Positions 1 to 8,733 of a DNA stretch of 27,778 nucleotides are shown here, piece by piece. The notes under the pieces were generated by a model that searched no databases, was not told the origin of the DNA, and saw only the letters and a program-made list of their open reading frames with translations. This DNA is from DASQUK01 sp046723645 (GTDB taxonomy: Bacteria; Actinomycetota; Acidimicrobiia; Acidimicrobiales; VFJN01): the NCBI GenBank assembly GCA_046723645.1, contig JBKOUY010000086.1, positions 1 to 27,778 on the forward strand. The letters are read 5' to 3'. The position numbers and the translations under genes are program-made. Each line of letters begins with the position of its first letter. Within the stretch, counting starts at the first letter, position 1.

Positions 1-1314
1 CTGACGTCGTGGCTGGTCGACGTGCTCAACGTGGTGACGGGCAACCTCGACCGACCCGGCGGTGCCATGTTCGCCACGGCGGCGGCGGGGGCCGCCAACA
101 CCCGGGGCACGCCCCGCTACGGCCGCGGGGTCAAGCTCCACCGGCGGCGCAGCCGGGTGCGGGGGTTGGGCGAGACGATGGGCGAGCTCCCGGCCGCCTG
201 CCTCGCCGAGGAGATCGACACGCCCGGCGAGGGCCAGATCCGTGCCATGGTGACCGTGGGCGGCAACCCCGTGCTCTCGACCCCCAACGCCGGGCGCCTC
301 GACGCCGCGCTGGCGGGCCTCGAGTTCATGGTCGCAGTCGATCCCTACGTCAACGAGACCACCCGCCACGCCGACGTCATCCTGCCCGTGCCCACGGCGC
401 TGCAGAGGCCCCACTACGACCTCGCCCTGCTGCAGCTCGCGGTGCGGAACGTGGCCAACTACAGCCCGCCGGCGCTCCCGCTCGACGAGGGGCAGCCCGA
501 CGAGTGGCACGTGCTGGCCCGCCTCGCGCTCGTGCTCCAGGGCTTCGGGGCCGGTGCCGATCCGGCGCTGGTCGACGACCTGGTCCTGCGGAACCTGGTG
601 GGGGGCGCGGTGGCCGACGAGACGAGCCCGGTGGCGGGGCGCGACGTCGACGAGGTCATCGGCCTGCTGGGCGAGCGCACCGGCCCGGACCGGATCCTCG
701 ACTTCATGCTGCGCACCGGCCCGTACGGCGACGGCTTCGGCGCGGATCCCGAAGGGCTCAACCTCGACGTCCTCCTGGACCACCCCCATGGCATCGACCT
801 CGGGCCGCTCGAGCCGCGGCTCCCCGATGTCCTGAGGACGCCCTCGGGCATGCTCGAGCTCGCCCCGGAGCCGCTGGTCGCGGACGTCGAGCGCCTGCGG
901 TCGGCGCTATCCCGGCCCGCCGGCGGCATGCGCCTCATCGGCCGGCGTGACCTGCGGTCCAACAACTCGTGGATGCACAACGTCGAGGTGCTGGTGAAGG
1001 GCCGGCCGCGCTGCACGCTCCACGTCCATCCCGACGACGCCTCGCGCCTGGGGCTGGTGGACGGCGAGTCCGCGTCGGTCGTGTCCCGGGCCGGTGCGGT
1101 GACCATCCCGGCCCAGGTGACCGACGCCATCCGTCCCGGCGTGGTCAGCATCCCCCACGGCTGGGGCCACGACCTGCCCGGCGTCGAGCTGTCGGTGGCG
1201 CGGCGCTACGCCGGTGTCAACTCCAACCTGCTGGCCGACGAGGAGCTGGTCGATCCGGTGTCCGGAAACGCCGTCCTCAACGGCATACCGGTCGAGGTGT
1301 CGCCCGCGGGCTAA
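1..1314 (+). CDS. Molybdopterin oxidoreductase, C-terminal part (5' truncated by window edge)
   Basis: The reading frame is open from base 1, so the true start lies upstream; 437 residues are visible. The first residues (LNVVTGNLDRPGGAMF) are the typical motif in the catalytic domain of DMSO-reductase-family molybdoenzymes, just before the segment that contacts the cofactor. Residues from about 300 to the end form the molybdopterin-dinucleotide-binding domain, with RSNNSWMHN, the LHVHPDDASRLGLVDGE stretch and a terminal GWGHDLPG...GVNSN segment. The family transfers oxygen atoms or oxidises formate-like substrates using a Mo/W-bis-MGD cofactor. The N-terminal [4Fe-4S] region and the Mo ligand lie outside the window, so substrate and location cannot be decided. 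The family is clear; the specific enzyme is not. Confidence 0.9.
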   Translation: MTSWLVDVLNVVTGNLDRPGGAMFATAAAGAANTRGTPRYGRGVKLHRRRSRVRGLGETMGELPAACLAEEIDTPGEGQIRAMVTVGGNPVLSTPNAGRLDAALAGLEFMVAVDPYVNETTRHADVILPVPTALQRPHYDLALLQLAVRNVANYSPPALPLDEGQPDEWHVLARLALVLQGFGAGADPALVDDLVLRNLVGGAVADETSPVAGRDVDEVIGLLGERTGPDRILDFMLRTGPYGDGFGADPEGLNLDVLLDHPHGIDLGPLEPRLPDVLRTPSGMLELAPEPLVADVERLRSALSRPAGGMRLIGRRDLRSNNSWMHNVEVLVKGRPRCTLHVHPDDASRLGLVDGESASVVSRAGAVTIPAQVTDAIRPGVVSIPHGWGHDLPGVELSVARRYAGVNSNLLADEELVDPVSGNAVLNGIPVEVSPAG

Positions 1315-1322
1315 CGTGAAAC

Positions 1323-1370
1323 AGTACACCGGTGTACTCACCCGGGTACTGACCGCGTACCCACGTGAGT
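1323..1370. promoter_or_regulatory. Palindrome cluster upstream of the lipase-like gene
   Basis: A perfect 16-bp palindrome, AGTACACCGGTGTACT, lies at 1323-1338. A nested inverted repeat follows: actcac (1336-1341) pairs with gtgagt (1365-1370), and gggtac (1344-1349) pairs with gtaccc (1357-1362), with 2-nt mismatched joints. The half-sites share GTAC/GGTGTAC elements. The cluster sits between the molybdoenzyme stop and the hydrolase start, about 40 bp before the latter. Perfect short palindromes of this kind are typical operators for TetR-like dimeric repressors. There is no T-tract, so a simple terminator is less likely. The regulator is unknown. Confidence 0.5.
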
Positions 1371-1410
1371 ATCCGGCTGGTGTGTTCTCATCGTGCGAGG
1401 GGGAAGACCG

Positions 1411-2754
1411 ATGAGCCGCAAGTGGCTGGCGGCGCTGGGCGCCGTGATCGCGCTACTCGTTTCGAGCCTTGCCGGCGTCGGGGCCGCCGACGCGGGTGAC
1501 AAACGGCCAGCGCCGCGTCCGGTGATATTCGTCCACGGCTCGACGGGGTCGGGGGCGCAGTTCGAGACCCAGGCGCTCCGGCTGGCCAGCAACGGCTACC
1601 CGGCCGACCGGATCGCCGTGCACGAATACGACTCCACGTTCGGCACCACCACCATGGATCAGGTGTGGGCCGGGCTCGACGACCTCATCGCCCAGCTGCT
1701 GGCCGACACCGGCGCCGACGGCGTCGACCTGCTGGGGCACTCGTTGGGCACCGCAGTGTCGCAGGGCTACCTCAACAGCTCGCCGGAGCGGGCCGCCCGG
1801 GTGGCGCACTACGTCAACATCGACGGCCGGACCGCGACGTCCCCACCGGGTGGCGTCGACACGCTGGCGGTGTGGGGGGAGGGCGATCAGACCCGCCAGA
1901 TCGTGGGCGCGCAGAACTACTACGCGCCGGGCCAGTCGCACGTGCAGGTGGCGACCTCGGCCGAGACGTTCGCCCAGATCTACGAGTTCTTCACCGGGGA
2001 CCAGCCGACGACCACCGACGTCGTTCCGGAGCATGGGAGGATCCGGCTGTCCGGCGAGGCCAACGTGTTCCCGCAGAACCAGGGGGCCGAGGGCTTCACC
2101 CTGCGGATCTTCGAGATCGAGCGCCGCACCGGCCAGCGCGAGCACCGGCGCCCCGATGCCACGTTCACGATCGGCGCCGACGGCGCCTGGGGCCCCTTCA
2201 AGGCCCAGGCGGGTGGGCGCTACGAGTTCGCACTGACCCGCACCGACGGGTCGGTTCACCACGTCTACTTCCAACCCTTCCTGCGCAGCGATCACCTGGT
2301 CCGTTTGCTGACCTCCCGGCCGGGCGAGGGTCTCGACGTGCTGCGGGAGCCCAGCGACACGACGGCCGGATTCGGTGTCATCCGCTACAAGGAGATGTGG
2401 GGCGACCAGGGTGCCGACAACGACACCCTCGAGATCAACGGGGTCAACGTCCTCAACACCGCCACCGCGCCGCGGACCAAGCGCGTCAACGCGATGTTCG
2501 TGGGTGACGACAACCTCGACGGCGTGACCGACCTCAGCGTCCCGGTGCAGCCCTGGTTCTCGCTGCCGTTCATCTCGGCGGTGGACCTGGTGGTGCCCGC
2601 GACCATCCCGCCCGACGACACCGTCCAGATCGAGATGGTTGCCCGCGCGGGTGACGGCGACCACGAGGTGGTCAACATCCCGAACTGGGCGTCGTCGCAG
2701 AACGTCGTGACGGTCACCTTCCGCGACTTCCAGCAGGACGCCGGCGGCCAGTAG
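1411..2754 (+). CDS. Secreted lipase/esterase-like alpha/beta hydrolase
   Basis: This 447-aa protein probably hydrolyses carboxylic esters or lipids outside the membrane. Residues 1-28 form a signal peptide: MSRK, a hydrophobic core LAALGAVIALLVSSLAGVG, then AADA. The fold begins at RPVIFVHGS, with the oxyanion HG at 42-43. The nucleophile is Ser111 in GHSLG (109-113); Asp159 (WGEGD) and His177 (GQSH) complete a plausible triad. Residues from about 190 on are beta-rich and not part of the catalytic domain; they resemble the extra C-terminal domains of some archaeal and bacterial lipases, but I cannot name them firmly. I chose the ATG at 1411 because GAGGGGGAAG lies just upstream and the signal peptide then starts correctly; an in-frame GTG at 1393 is the alternative. 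The substrate is unknown. Confidence 0.85.
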   Translation: MSRKWLAALGAVIALLVSSLAGVGAADAGDKRPAPRPVIFVHGSTGSGAQFETQALRLASNGYPADRIAVHEYDSTFGTTTMDQVWAGLDDLIAQLLADTGADGVDLLGHSLGTAVSQGYLNSSPERAARVAHYVNIDGRTATSPPGGVDTLAVWGEGDQTRQIVGAQNYYAPGQSHVQVATSAETFAQIYEFFTGDQPTTTDVVPEHGRIRLSGEANVFPQNQGAEGFTLRIFEIERRTGQREHRRPDATFTIGADGAWGPFKAQAGGRYEFALTRTDGSVHHVYFQPFLRSDHLVRLLTSRPGEGLDVLREPSDTTAGFGVIRYKEMWGDQGADNDTLEINGVNVLNTATAPRTKRVNAMFVGDDNLDGVTDLSVPVQPWFSLPFISAVDLVVPATIPPDDTVQIEMVARAGDGDHEVVNIPNWASSQNVVTVTFRDFQQDAGGQ

Positions 2755-2775
2755 CCGGACGGCGTCACCAACCCG

Positions 2776-4512
2776 CTAGCCGGCCCGGACGACGCGGCCC
2801 GAATCGAGCACGACGACCCTGTCGGCGCGCTCGAGGACCTGGCGCCGGTGGCTGACCAGCAAGGCGGCCGTGAACCCGCCGTCGCCGACGCGGTCCCACA
2901 GGCGTGCCTCGGTCTCGACGTCGAGCGCGCTCGACAGGTCGTCCACCACCAGCACCTGCGGCGAGCGCACCAGCGCCCGGGCGGCGCCGGCCCGCTGGAT
3001 CTGCCCGCCGGACAGTCGCAGTCCCCGGGGTCCGATCACGGTCGCGGTGCCGTCGGGCATGCGGCCCAGGTCCTCGTCCAGGCAGGTCAGCCACAGCGCG
3101 TGTTGGAGCCCCTCGCCCGAAGCACCGAGCAGGATGGTGCTCGCGAGGGGCTCGCTGAACAGGCGGGGCACCTGGGGCAGGTAGGCGGCGCGCGGTGGCA
3201 CCAGCACGGTGGACGGGTCCTCGACCGCCACGCCGTTCCAGCGGATGGTTCCGGCGTCGGCGCCGACCAGCCCGAGCACGCCCCGGAGCAGCGTCGACTT
3301 GCCCGATCCGACGGGGCCCGTGACGACCACCAGCTCCCCGCGGCGCACCACGAGGTCGACGCCGCGGATGCCCCGGCCCGTCGCCGGGTGGCGGACCGTC
3401 AGCCCCTCCACCGCCAGCTCCTCGAACGGCGCCGGGTCCCCGGTACCTCTGTCCCGGGTCTCGGCCGACGCGAACGGCGGGGGTCCGTGGCGAAGGTGCG
3501 TGGGCGTCGGGGCCACCACCGCGCGCCGATCGGGCGCGGGCAGCAGCTCGGCCAGGCGGTCGACCGACACGTCGGCCTGACGCTGATAGACGAGGTACCG
3601 GCCCACCCACTTCGGCAGCTCGGCGATCAACGTGGCGTACGCCGCGAACAGCCCGAGGTCCCCGACGCTCAGGTCGCCGCCGCGGAAGGCGGTCGCCACC
3701 GCCACCAGCACGACCCCGACCGCGACCTCTCCGGTCCCGTAGCCGAGCGAGCGCACGAGCTCCGAGCCGACCTGGTCGCGCCGCGAGACCTGGGCCCGCC
3801 CGGCGTTGAGGCGCGCGAACCGGCCCGCGATCGCCGCCTCCGCGCCGCCCGCCTGCACCGCGAGCACGCCGCCGAACGTGTCGCCGATGAACCCGGTCAC
3901 GCGGGCCGTCGCCTCGCGCGCCGCCCGGCGCCAGCGCCGCAGGCGGGGGCCCAGCCACGTGGTGCCGATGGCGGCCAGGACGATGGGCACGACGATCGCC
4001 ACGGTGGCACGCGGGTCGATAGCGATCAGGACCGCCACGGCGATGGTCGAAGACACCACCGCGCCCGACAGGTCCAGCCAGACGTCCAGCACCATCGCCA
4101 GGTCCTGGACGTCGTCTCGGAAGCGGCTGACCGCCTCCCCCGGCGCACCCGGAAGCCGGCCGGCGGCCGGACCGGGCGCCGCCACCAGCGACCGGAGCAG
4201 GTTCACCCGCGGCACCGTCTGCCAGCCCACCCAGCAACCGTGCCACTGGACCGCGATGACGATCAGCCACGTCCAGCGGACGACCTCGATGCCGACCAGT
4301 ATTGCGAGCAGGCCCCACGGCGCCGCGATGCCGCCGTCGGGCGCATCGGCCACGCCGTCGAGGACGACCTTGACGAGCAGCCCGGTCAGCAGCGGCGTCG
4401 CGAAGAACGTGACCCATCCGATCAAGGTGAGCGCGTAGGCCACGGGCTCGTGGCGCGCGAGCCGCCACGCCACCCGCGTCGTCGACGCGACGTTCCCGAG
4501 GCGCGCCGTCAT
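2776..4512 (-). CDS. ABC exporter half-transporter with degenerate catalytic carboxylate
   Basis: This 578-aa half-transporter fuses a membrane domain (about residues 25-300, with hydrophobic segments such as 26-50, 63-90 and 150-188) to an ATPase domain. The ATPase shows Walker A GPVGSGKST (399-407, Lys405), an intact signature LSGGQ (500-504), Walker B VLVVDD (520-525) and the H-loop His555. The residue after the Walker B Asp, normally the catalytic Glu, is Asp525. The ATG overlaps the TGA of the upstream partner gene (ATGA, 4509-4512), so the two are translationally coupled and probably form a heterodimer. This subunit would supply the Walker A/B of the non-hydrolysing site. The substrate (drug, lipid or peptide) cannot be told from sequence. 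Confidence 0.9.
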   Translation of the reverse strand: MTARLGNVASTTRVAWRLARHEPVAYALTLIGWVTFFATPLLTGLLVKVVLDGVADAPDGGIAAPWGLLAILVGIEVVRWTWLIVIAVQWHGCWVGWQTVPRVNLLRSLVAAPGPAAGRLPGAPGEAVSRFRDDVQDLAMVLDVWLDLSGAVVSSTIAVAVLIAIDPRATVAIVVPIVLAAIGTTWLGPRLRRWRRAAREATARVTGFIGDTFGGVLAVQAGGAEAAIAGRFARLNAGRAQVSRRDQVGSELVRSLGYGTGEVAVGVVLVAVATAFRGGDLSVGDLGLFAAYATLIAELPKWVGRYLVYQRQADVSVDRLAELLPAPDRRAVVAPTPTHLRHGPPPFASAETRDRGTGDPAPFEELAVEGLTVRHPATGRGIRGVDLVVRRGELVVVTGPVGSGKSTLLRGVLGLVGADAGTIRWNGVAVEDPSTVLVPPRAAYLPQVPRLFSEPLASTILLGASGEGLQHALWLTCLDEDLGRMPDGTATVIGPRGLRLSGGQIQRAGAARALVRSPQVLVVDDLSSALDVETEARLWDRVGDGGFTAALLVSHRRQVLERADRVVVLDSGRVVRAG

Positions 4513-6305
4513 GCGGTTGCCTCCTCGGGTTCGTCCAGGAGGAGCCCGTGCTCGGCGGTCCGCAGCAGCCGGGCGTAGCGGCTGTCGGCGTCGGCGGCGA
4601 GGCGATGGCGGTGGCCGTGCTCGACCAGCCGCCCGTTCTCGAGCACGGCGATCTCGTCGACCTCGGCCAGCGTCTCGAGCCGGTGGGCGATGACCACCGC
4701 GGTGCGCCCATCGAGCAGCCGGCGCGTGGCGGCGCCGATCCGCGCCCCCGTCAGCGGGTCCAGCCGGCTGGATGCCTCGTCGAGGATCACGACGTCGGGG
4801 TCGGCCAGGAACGCCCGGGCGAAGGCCACCAGCTGGCCCTCGCCGGCCGACAGGCCTTGGCCACCCTCGAGGACCGTGTCGAGCCCGTCGGGGAGCGACG
4901 CCACCCAGTCGCCGAGGCCGACCCGTGTCAGCAACCGCTCGAGGTCCGTGTCGGGGACCGGCTGCGTGCCGAACAGCGTGAGGTTGTCGCGCAGCGACGC
5001 CCGGAAGAGGTCGACGTCCTGGGTGACGATCGTGATCCGGCGCCGCAGTGCCGCCACCCGGAGGTCGCGCACGTCGACACCGCCGATACGCACGGCGCCG
5101 CCGTCGACATCCCACAGGCGCAGCAACAGGCGCGCCAGCGTCGTCTTGCCGCTGCCGGTCCGGCCGATGACGCCCAGGTGCCGCCCGGCCGCCAGGTGCA
5201 GGTCGATCCCCGAGACGGCGGGGGCGTGCCCGTGGTCGTAGGCGAACGTCACGTCCTCGAAGTCAACCGACAACCCCCGATCCCGCTCCCGCTCACCCGC
5301 CGGAAGGGCCGGGCCGTCGAGTGCGCCGTCGGTGATGCGCGGTTCGGTGGCCAGGAGTGTCGCCGCCCGACGCGCGCCGGCCATGGCCTTCTGGAACTCC
5401 TTGAGCTGCTCGGCGATCCGCTGCAGCGGCTGTCGCAGCATGTCGGCGTAGCGGTAGAGGCTGAGCACGGCGCCGACGGTGATCGCGCCGCGCTGTTGGA
5501 GGAGGATCCCGGCGAGCAGCGTGCCGGCGGTGCCCGCGGCGAACACCATGGCCGCCGCCGCATGGGCGCTATCGCCGTGCAGCGACGCCCGGCGGGCCGT
5601 CCGCCACGACCGGGCGCTGTGATGGTGCAGGCGGTGCACGGCGTACGCGCCGGCCCCGTTGGCCCGCAGGTCCTCCAGCCCGCCGAGCCGCTCCTCGAGA
5701 TCGCCGTAGAGCTCGGCGTTGACCTGGCGCTCGGCCTCGCGGGCGCCCACCGCCGCGAGCCGCAGGCGGATCATGACGGCGGCGCCGGCGAACGCGGTGA
5801 CGGCCAGGATCAGGCCCGACCACGGGTCGATCACGGTGGCGACCACGAGCATGCCGGCGATCAGCGCCACGTTTCCGGTGATCTCGATCGCGATGCCGGA
5901 GAAGAACACGACCATCGCCTCGACGTCCCCGTCGATCCGCTCGATCAGCTGTCCCGGGCTGTGGTGCCCGTGCCAGGCCTGCTCCAGCCGCAGGGCATGG
6001 GCGGCCAGGCGTTCCCGCAGCCGGTTGCCGGCGCGCCACGACAGCCGCACCGAGCCCCACACGACCCCCAGCCCGAGGGCCTCGCTGACGAGCGCGACCA
6101 CCACGTACGCCACCGCAAGGCGCGTCAGCGTGTCGACCGGCTGGCCGGCCAGAGCGTCGTCGGCGAAGCGCCCGAGCAGCAGGGGCAGGCTGAGGCGCAG
6201 GACCATGGACGCGCCGAGGATGGCGAGCACGCCGACGAGCGGCTTCGCCTCGGTACGCAACGTGGCGGCGAGCAGGCGCGCCGCACCTCGGGAGGACTGC
6301 GGCAT
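4509..6305 (-). CDS. ABC exporter half-transporter with degenerate signature motif
   Basis: A 598-aa membrane-ATPase fusion of the MsbA/LmrA type, first gene of the pair. The membrane domain occupies about residues 20-300. The ATPase has Walker A GRTGSGKTT (381-389, Lys387), Walker B VVILDE (505-510) with the catalytic Glu510 present, and His541. The signature reads LSAGE (485-489) instead of LSGGQ. In head-to-tail ATPase dimers this degenerate signature faces the partner's Walker A/B, whose Glu is also replaced, so both defects fall in the same site. The start at 6305 gives MPQSSRGAARLL. A TAGCGT element on the minus strand (6320-6315) about 10 nt before the ATG could be the -10 of a short-leader promoter. 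Confidence 0.92.
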   Translation of the reverse strand: MPQSSRGAARLLAATLRTEAKPLVGVLAILGASMVLRLSLPLLLGRFADDALAGQPVDTLTRLAVAYVVVALVSEALGLGVVWGSVRLSWRAGNRLRERLAAHALRLEQAWHGHHSPGQLIERIDGDVEAMVVFFSGIAIEITGNVALIAGMLVVATVIDPWSGLILAVTAFAGAAVMIRLRLAAVGAREAERQVNAELYGDLEERLGGLEDLRANGAGAYAVHRLHHHSARSWRTARRASLHGDSAHAAAAMVFAAGTAGTLLAGILLQQRGAITVGAVLSLYRYADMLRQPLQRIAEQLKEFQKAMAGARRAATLLATEPRITDGALDGPALPAGERERDRGLSVDFEDVTFAYDHGHAPAVSGIDLHLAAGRHLGVIGRTGSGKTTLARLLLRLWDVDGGAVRIGGVDVRDLRVAALRRRITIVTQDVDLFRASLRDNLTLFGTQPVPDTDLERLLTRVGLGDWVASLPDGLDTVLEGGQGLSAGEGQLVAFARAFLADPDVVILDEASSRLDPLTGARIGAATRRLLDGRTAVVIAHRLETLAEVDEIAVLENGRLVEHGHRHRLAADADSRYARLLRTAEHGLLLDEPEEATA

Positions 6306-6449
6306 GGGGATCCGACGCTACGTTCCGCGCTGACCGCACCCCGAGCGAATTTCGGCTGGTCGCGGGGCGTTCCGGCGTTCGGATGTGCCGCCGGAAATCG
6401 ACGGCGGAGGACGCCGGATCACATGGGTGCGGCGGGCGCTGCTCGCCGC

Positions 6450-6518
6450 AGCCCGAGGATCGGCGCTAGCCTCGATGGGACCTCGGGCTGAGATGGGTGG
6501 TGCTGCTGCACCCAGCCC
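6450..6518 (+). promoter_or_regulatory. Structured leader and possible promoter of ahcY
   Basis: In the 272-bp gap before ahcY, agcccgagg (6450-6458) pairs perfectly with cctcgggct (6481-6489). The same left arm (cgagg, 6454-6458) can instead pair with cctcg (6470-6474), so the two stems exclude each other. A third stem, gggc/gccc plus tgggtg/caccca, uses 6485-6518 and would compete for the 3' arm. TAGCCT at 6467-6472 also looks like an actinobacterial -10; if used, transcription would start near 6479 and leave only the last stem in the RNA. ahcY leaders in other bacteria can carry SAH riboswitches, but I could not match the consensus core here. The class is undetermined. Confidence 0.4.
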
Positions 6519-6577
6519 GGTGACGCACAGCCGGCGTGCCTGCCGGCACCGACACGACGTCATCAGGGAGAGAACCC

Positions 6578-8026
6578 ATGTCCACCCTTTCCGAGGGCGA
6601 CTTCAAGGTCGCCGACCTGTCCCTCGCGGGCTGGGGCCGCAAGGAGATCGAGCTCGCCGAGGTCGAGATGCCCGGCCTCATGGCCCTGCGGGCGGCGTTC
6701 GCCGACAGCCAGCCGCTGGCCGGCGCCCGCATCATGGGCTCGCTGCACATGACCATCCAGACGGCGGTGCTGATCGAGACCCTGACCACGCTGGGTGCTG
6801 ACGTGCGCTGGGTGTCGTGCAACATCTTCTCCACCCAGGACCACGCCGCGGCCGCGGCGGTCGTTGGCCCCGAGGGGACCCCCGAGGCACCCCGCGGCGT
6901 GCCCGTCTACGCCTGGAAGGGCGAGAGCCTCGAGGAGTACTGGTGGTGCACCGAGCAGGCCCTGCGCTGGCCGGACGGTGCCGGGCCCAACATGATCCTC
7001 GACGACGGCGGGGACGCGACCCTGCTGGTGCACAAGGGCGTCCAGTACGAGAGGGCCGGCGCGGTGCCCGACGCCACCGACGACGACCCCGAGGAGTGGC
7101 ACGTCATCATCGACCTGCTGAAGCGGTCACTGGCCAAGGACCCCGGGCGCTGGACCGCGATCGCCGGCGGCATCAAGGGCGTCACCGAGGAGACCACGAC
7201 CGGCGTGCACCGGCTGTACCAGATGCACGAGGCCGGCCAGCTGCTGTTCCCGGCGATCAACGTCAACGATTCGGTCACCAAGTCCAAGTTCGACAACCTC
7301 TACGGGTGTCGCCACAGCCTCGTCGACGGGATCAACCGCGCCACCGACGTGATGCTCGGCGGCAAGGTCGCCGTCGTCTGCGGCTACGGCGAGGTCGGCA
7401 AGGGCTGCGCCCAGTCGCTGCGGGGCCAGGGCTGCCGGGTGATCATCACCGAGATCGACCCGATCTGCGCGCTGCAGGCGGCCATGGAGGGCTTCGAGGT
7501 CACCACGCTGGAGCGGGTGATCGACACCGCCGACATCTTCATCACCGCGAGCGGCAACAAGGGGATCGTCTCGGCCGAGCACATGGCCCGGATGAAGCAC
7601 AACGCCATCGTCGGGAACATCGGCCACTTCGACAACGAGATCGACATGGCCGGCCTCGCCCGCATGAGCGACGTGCGCAAGGTCGAGATCAAGCCCCAGG
7701 TGCACGAGTTCGTGTTCCCCGACGGGCATTCGATCATCGTCCTGGCCGAGGGACGGCTGCTGAACCTGGGCTGCGCCACCGGCCACCCGAGCTTCGTGAT
7801 GTCGATGAGCTTCACCAACCAGGTGCTGGCCCAGATCGAGCTGTTCGGCAAGACCGACAACTACCCGCTGGGCGTCTACGTCCTGCCCAAGCAGCTCGAC
7901 GAGAAGGTGGCCCGGCTCCACCTGGATGCCCTCGGGGTCAAGCTCACCCAGCTCACCAAGGATCAGGCCGACTACATCGGGGTCCCGGTCGAGGGGCCCT
8001 ACAAGGCCGACCACTACCGCTACTGA
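6578..8026 (+). CDS. ahcY: Adenosylhomocysteinase (S-adenosyl-L-homocysteine hydrolase)
   Basis: The enzyme reversibly splits S-adenosylhomocysteine into adenosine and homocysteine in the cytoplasm, relieving product inhibition of methyltransferases and feeding methionine recycling. The 482-aa protein shows the N-terminal HMTIQTAVLIETL substrate motif (57-69), NDSVTKSKFDN (230-240) with the equivalents of catalytic Lys235, Asp239 and Asn240, the NAD-binding GYGEVGKG (269-276), and the C-terminal YKADHYRY signature. An extra segment around residues 150-190 matches the longer bacterial form. The ATG at 6578 follows AGGGAGAG at the right distance and matches the family N-terminus; earlier in-frame GTGs do not. 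It is followed by a GC-rich hairpin. Confidence 0.98.
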   Translation: MSTLSEGDFKVADLSLAGWGRKEIELAEVEMPGLMALRAAFADSQPLAGARIMGSLHMTIQTAVLIETLTTLGADVRWVSCNIFSTQDHAAAAAVVGPEGTPEAPRGVPVYAWKGESLEEYWWCTEQALRWPDGAGPNMILDDGGDATLLVHKGVQYERAGAVPDATDDDPEEWHVIIDLLKRSLAKDPGRWTAIAGGIKGVTEETTTGVHRLYQMHEAGQLLFPAINVNDSVTKSKFDNLYGCRHSLVDGINRATDVMLGGKVAVVCGYGEVGKGCAQSLRGQGCRVIITEIDPICALQAAMEGFEVTTLERVIDTADIFITASGNKGIVSAEHMARMKHNAIVGNIGHFDNEIDMAGLARMSDVRKVEIKPQVHEFVFPDGHSIIVLAEGRLLNLGCATGHPSFVMSMSFTNQVLAQIELFGKTDNYPLGVYVLPKQLDEKVARLHLDALGVKLTQLTKDQADYIGVPVEGPYKADHYRY

Positions 8027-8027
8027 T

Positions 8028-8047
8028 CCGCCGCGTTTCGTCGGCGG
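8028..8047 (+). terminator. Hairpin directly after ahcY
   Basis: ccgccg (8028-8033) and cggcgg (8042-8047) form a 6-bp stem with an 8-nt loop, two bases after the ahcY stop codon. There is no U-tract. It may attenuate readthrough into the next gene, which starts only 37 bp after ahcY. Confidence 0.35.
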
Positions 8048-8062
8048 CCTCGCTCGGCCACC

Positions 8063-8716
8063 ATGGTGGGCATGGGATCGCTCACCGTGGTGGCACGCGA
8101 CCTCGTGGAGGTCGTCGCCGACAACGGCCGCTGGATGACCTGGAACCTGATCCTGGCCGTCATCCCGGCCGCATTGGCCGTGGCCGTGTTCCGGCATCGC
8201 GGCCCGCGCACGGCGCTGTGGTGGACCGGCGCAGGGCTGTGCGCGCTGTTCCTGCCCAACGCCCCGTACGTGGTCACGGACCTGGTGCACCTGCGCGGGG
8301 ACGTGGTCCGCGCCGGCAGCGACGTGAGCGTGCTCACCGCCGTTCTCCCCACGTACGCGGCGTTCATCGCCGTGGGGTTCCTGGCCTACGCATTGGCGGT
8401 GGGGGAGATGGGCCGCTACCTCACCCGGATCGGGCTCGCGCACTGGCGCGGCCCCGCCGAGGTGGCGACCCACGCCCTGTGCGCGGTGGGGGTGGTGCTC
8501 GGGCGCCTGGCGCGGCTCAACAGCTGGGAGCCGATGACCGAGCCGCACGGCACCGCCGAGCGCATCGTGCTCACCTTGTCGTGGCGAGGTGCTCCGTTCG
8601 CCGTGCTGCTCACGTTCGCAGTGATCTGGGTGTGCCACGGCGCCACCCGGGCGTTGGTGCGGCACGGGATCGCCGCCGCCGGGTCCGCCGCCGCCACGAT
8701 CCGCCGGCTGGCCTGA
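8063..8716 (+). CDS. DUF1361 family integral membrane protein
   Basis: A 217-aa polytopic membrane protein. The central motif FLPNAPYVVTDLVHL (about 74-88) is the hallmark of the DUF1361 family. About five or six hydrophobic segments are visible, including NLILAVIPAALAVAVF near residues 28-43, a second around 50-66, FIAVGFLAYALAV around 100-115, one near 145-155, and APFAVLLTFAVIWVC near 185-200. No catalytic motif is evident and the function is unknown. The start may be 8063 (MVGMGS) or the ATG at 8072; neither has a strong ribosome binding site. It may be read partly from ahcY. A large hairpin follows the gene. Confidence 0.8.
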   Translation: MVGMGSLTVVARDLVEVVADNGRWMTWNLILAVIPAALAVAVFRHRGPRTALWWTGAGLCALFLPNAPYVVTDLVHLRGDVVRAGSDVSVLTAVLPTYAAFIAVGFLAYALAVGEMGRYLTRIGLAHWRGPAEVATHALCAVGVVLGRLARLNSWEPMTEPHGTAERIVLTLSWRGAPFAVLLTFAVIWVCHGATRALVRHGIAAAGSAAATIRRLA

Positions 8717-8733
8717 CAGTCCGCCCCTGGCCT

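Noticed and set aside
2848..6491. Two long plus-strand frames opposite the ABC exporter genes
   Set aside because: Both minus-strand genes have every ABC motif; the plus-strand products are low-complexity Arg/His/Gln-rich shadows.
6485..6577. TPP riboswitch, because GGGCTGAGATGGG resembles the CUGAGA core
   Set aside because: The second conserved core (ACCTGAT...) is missing, and the downstream gene is not linked to thiamine.
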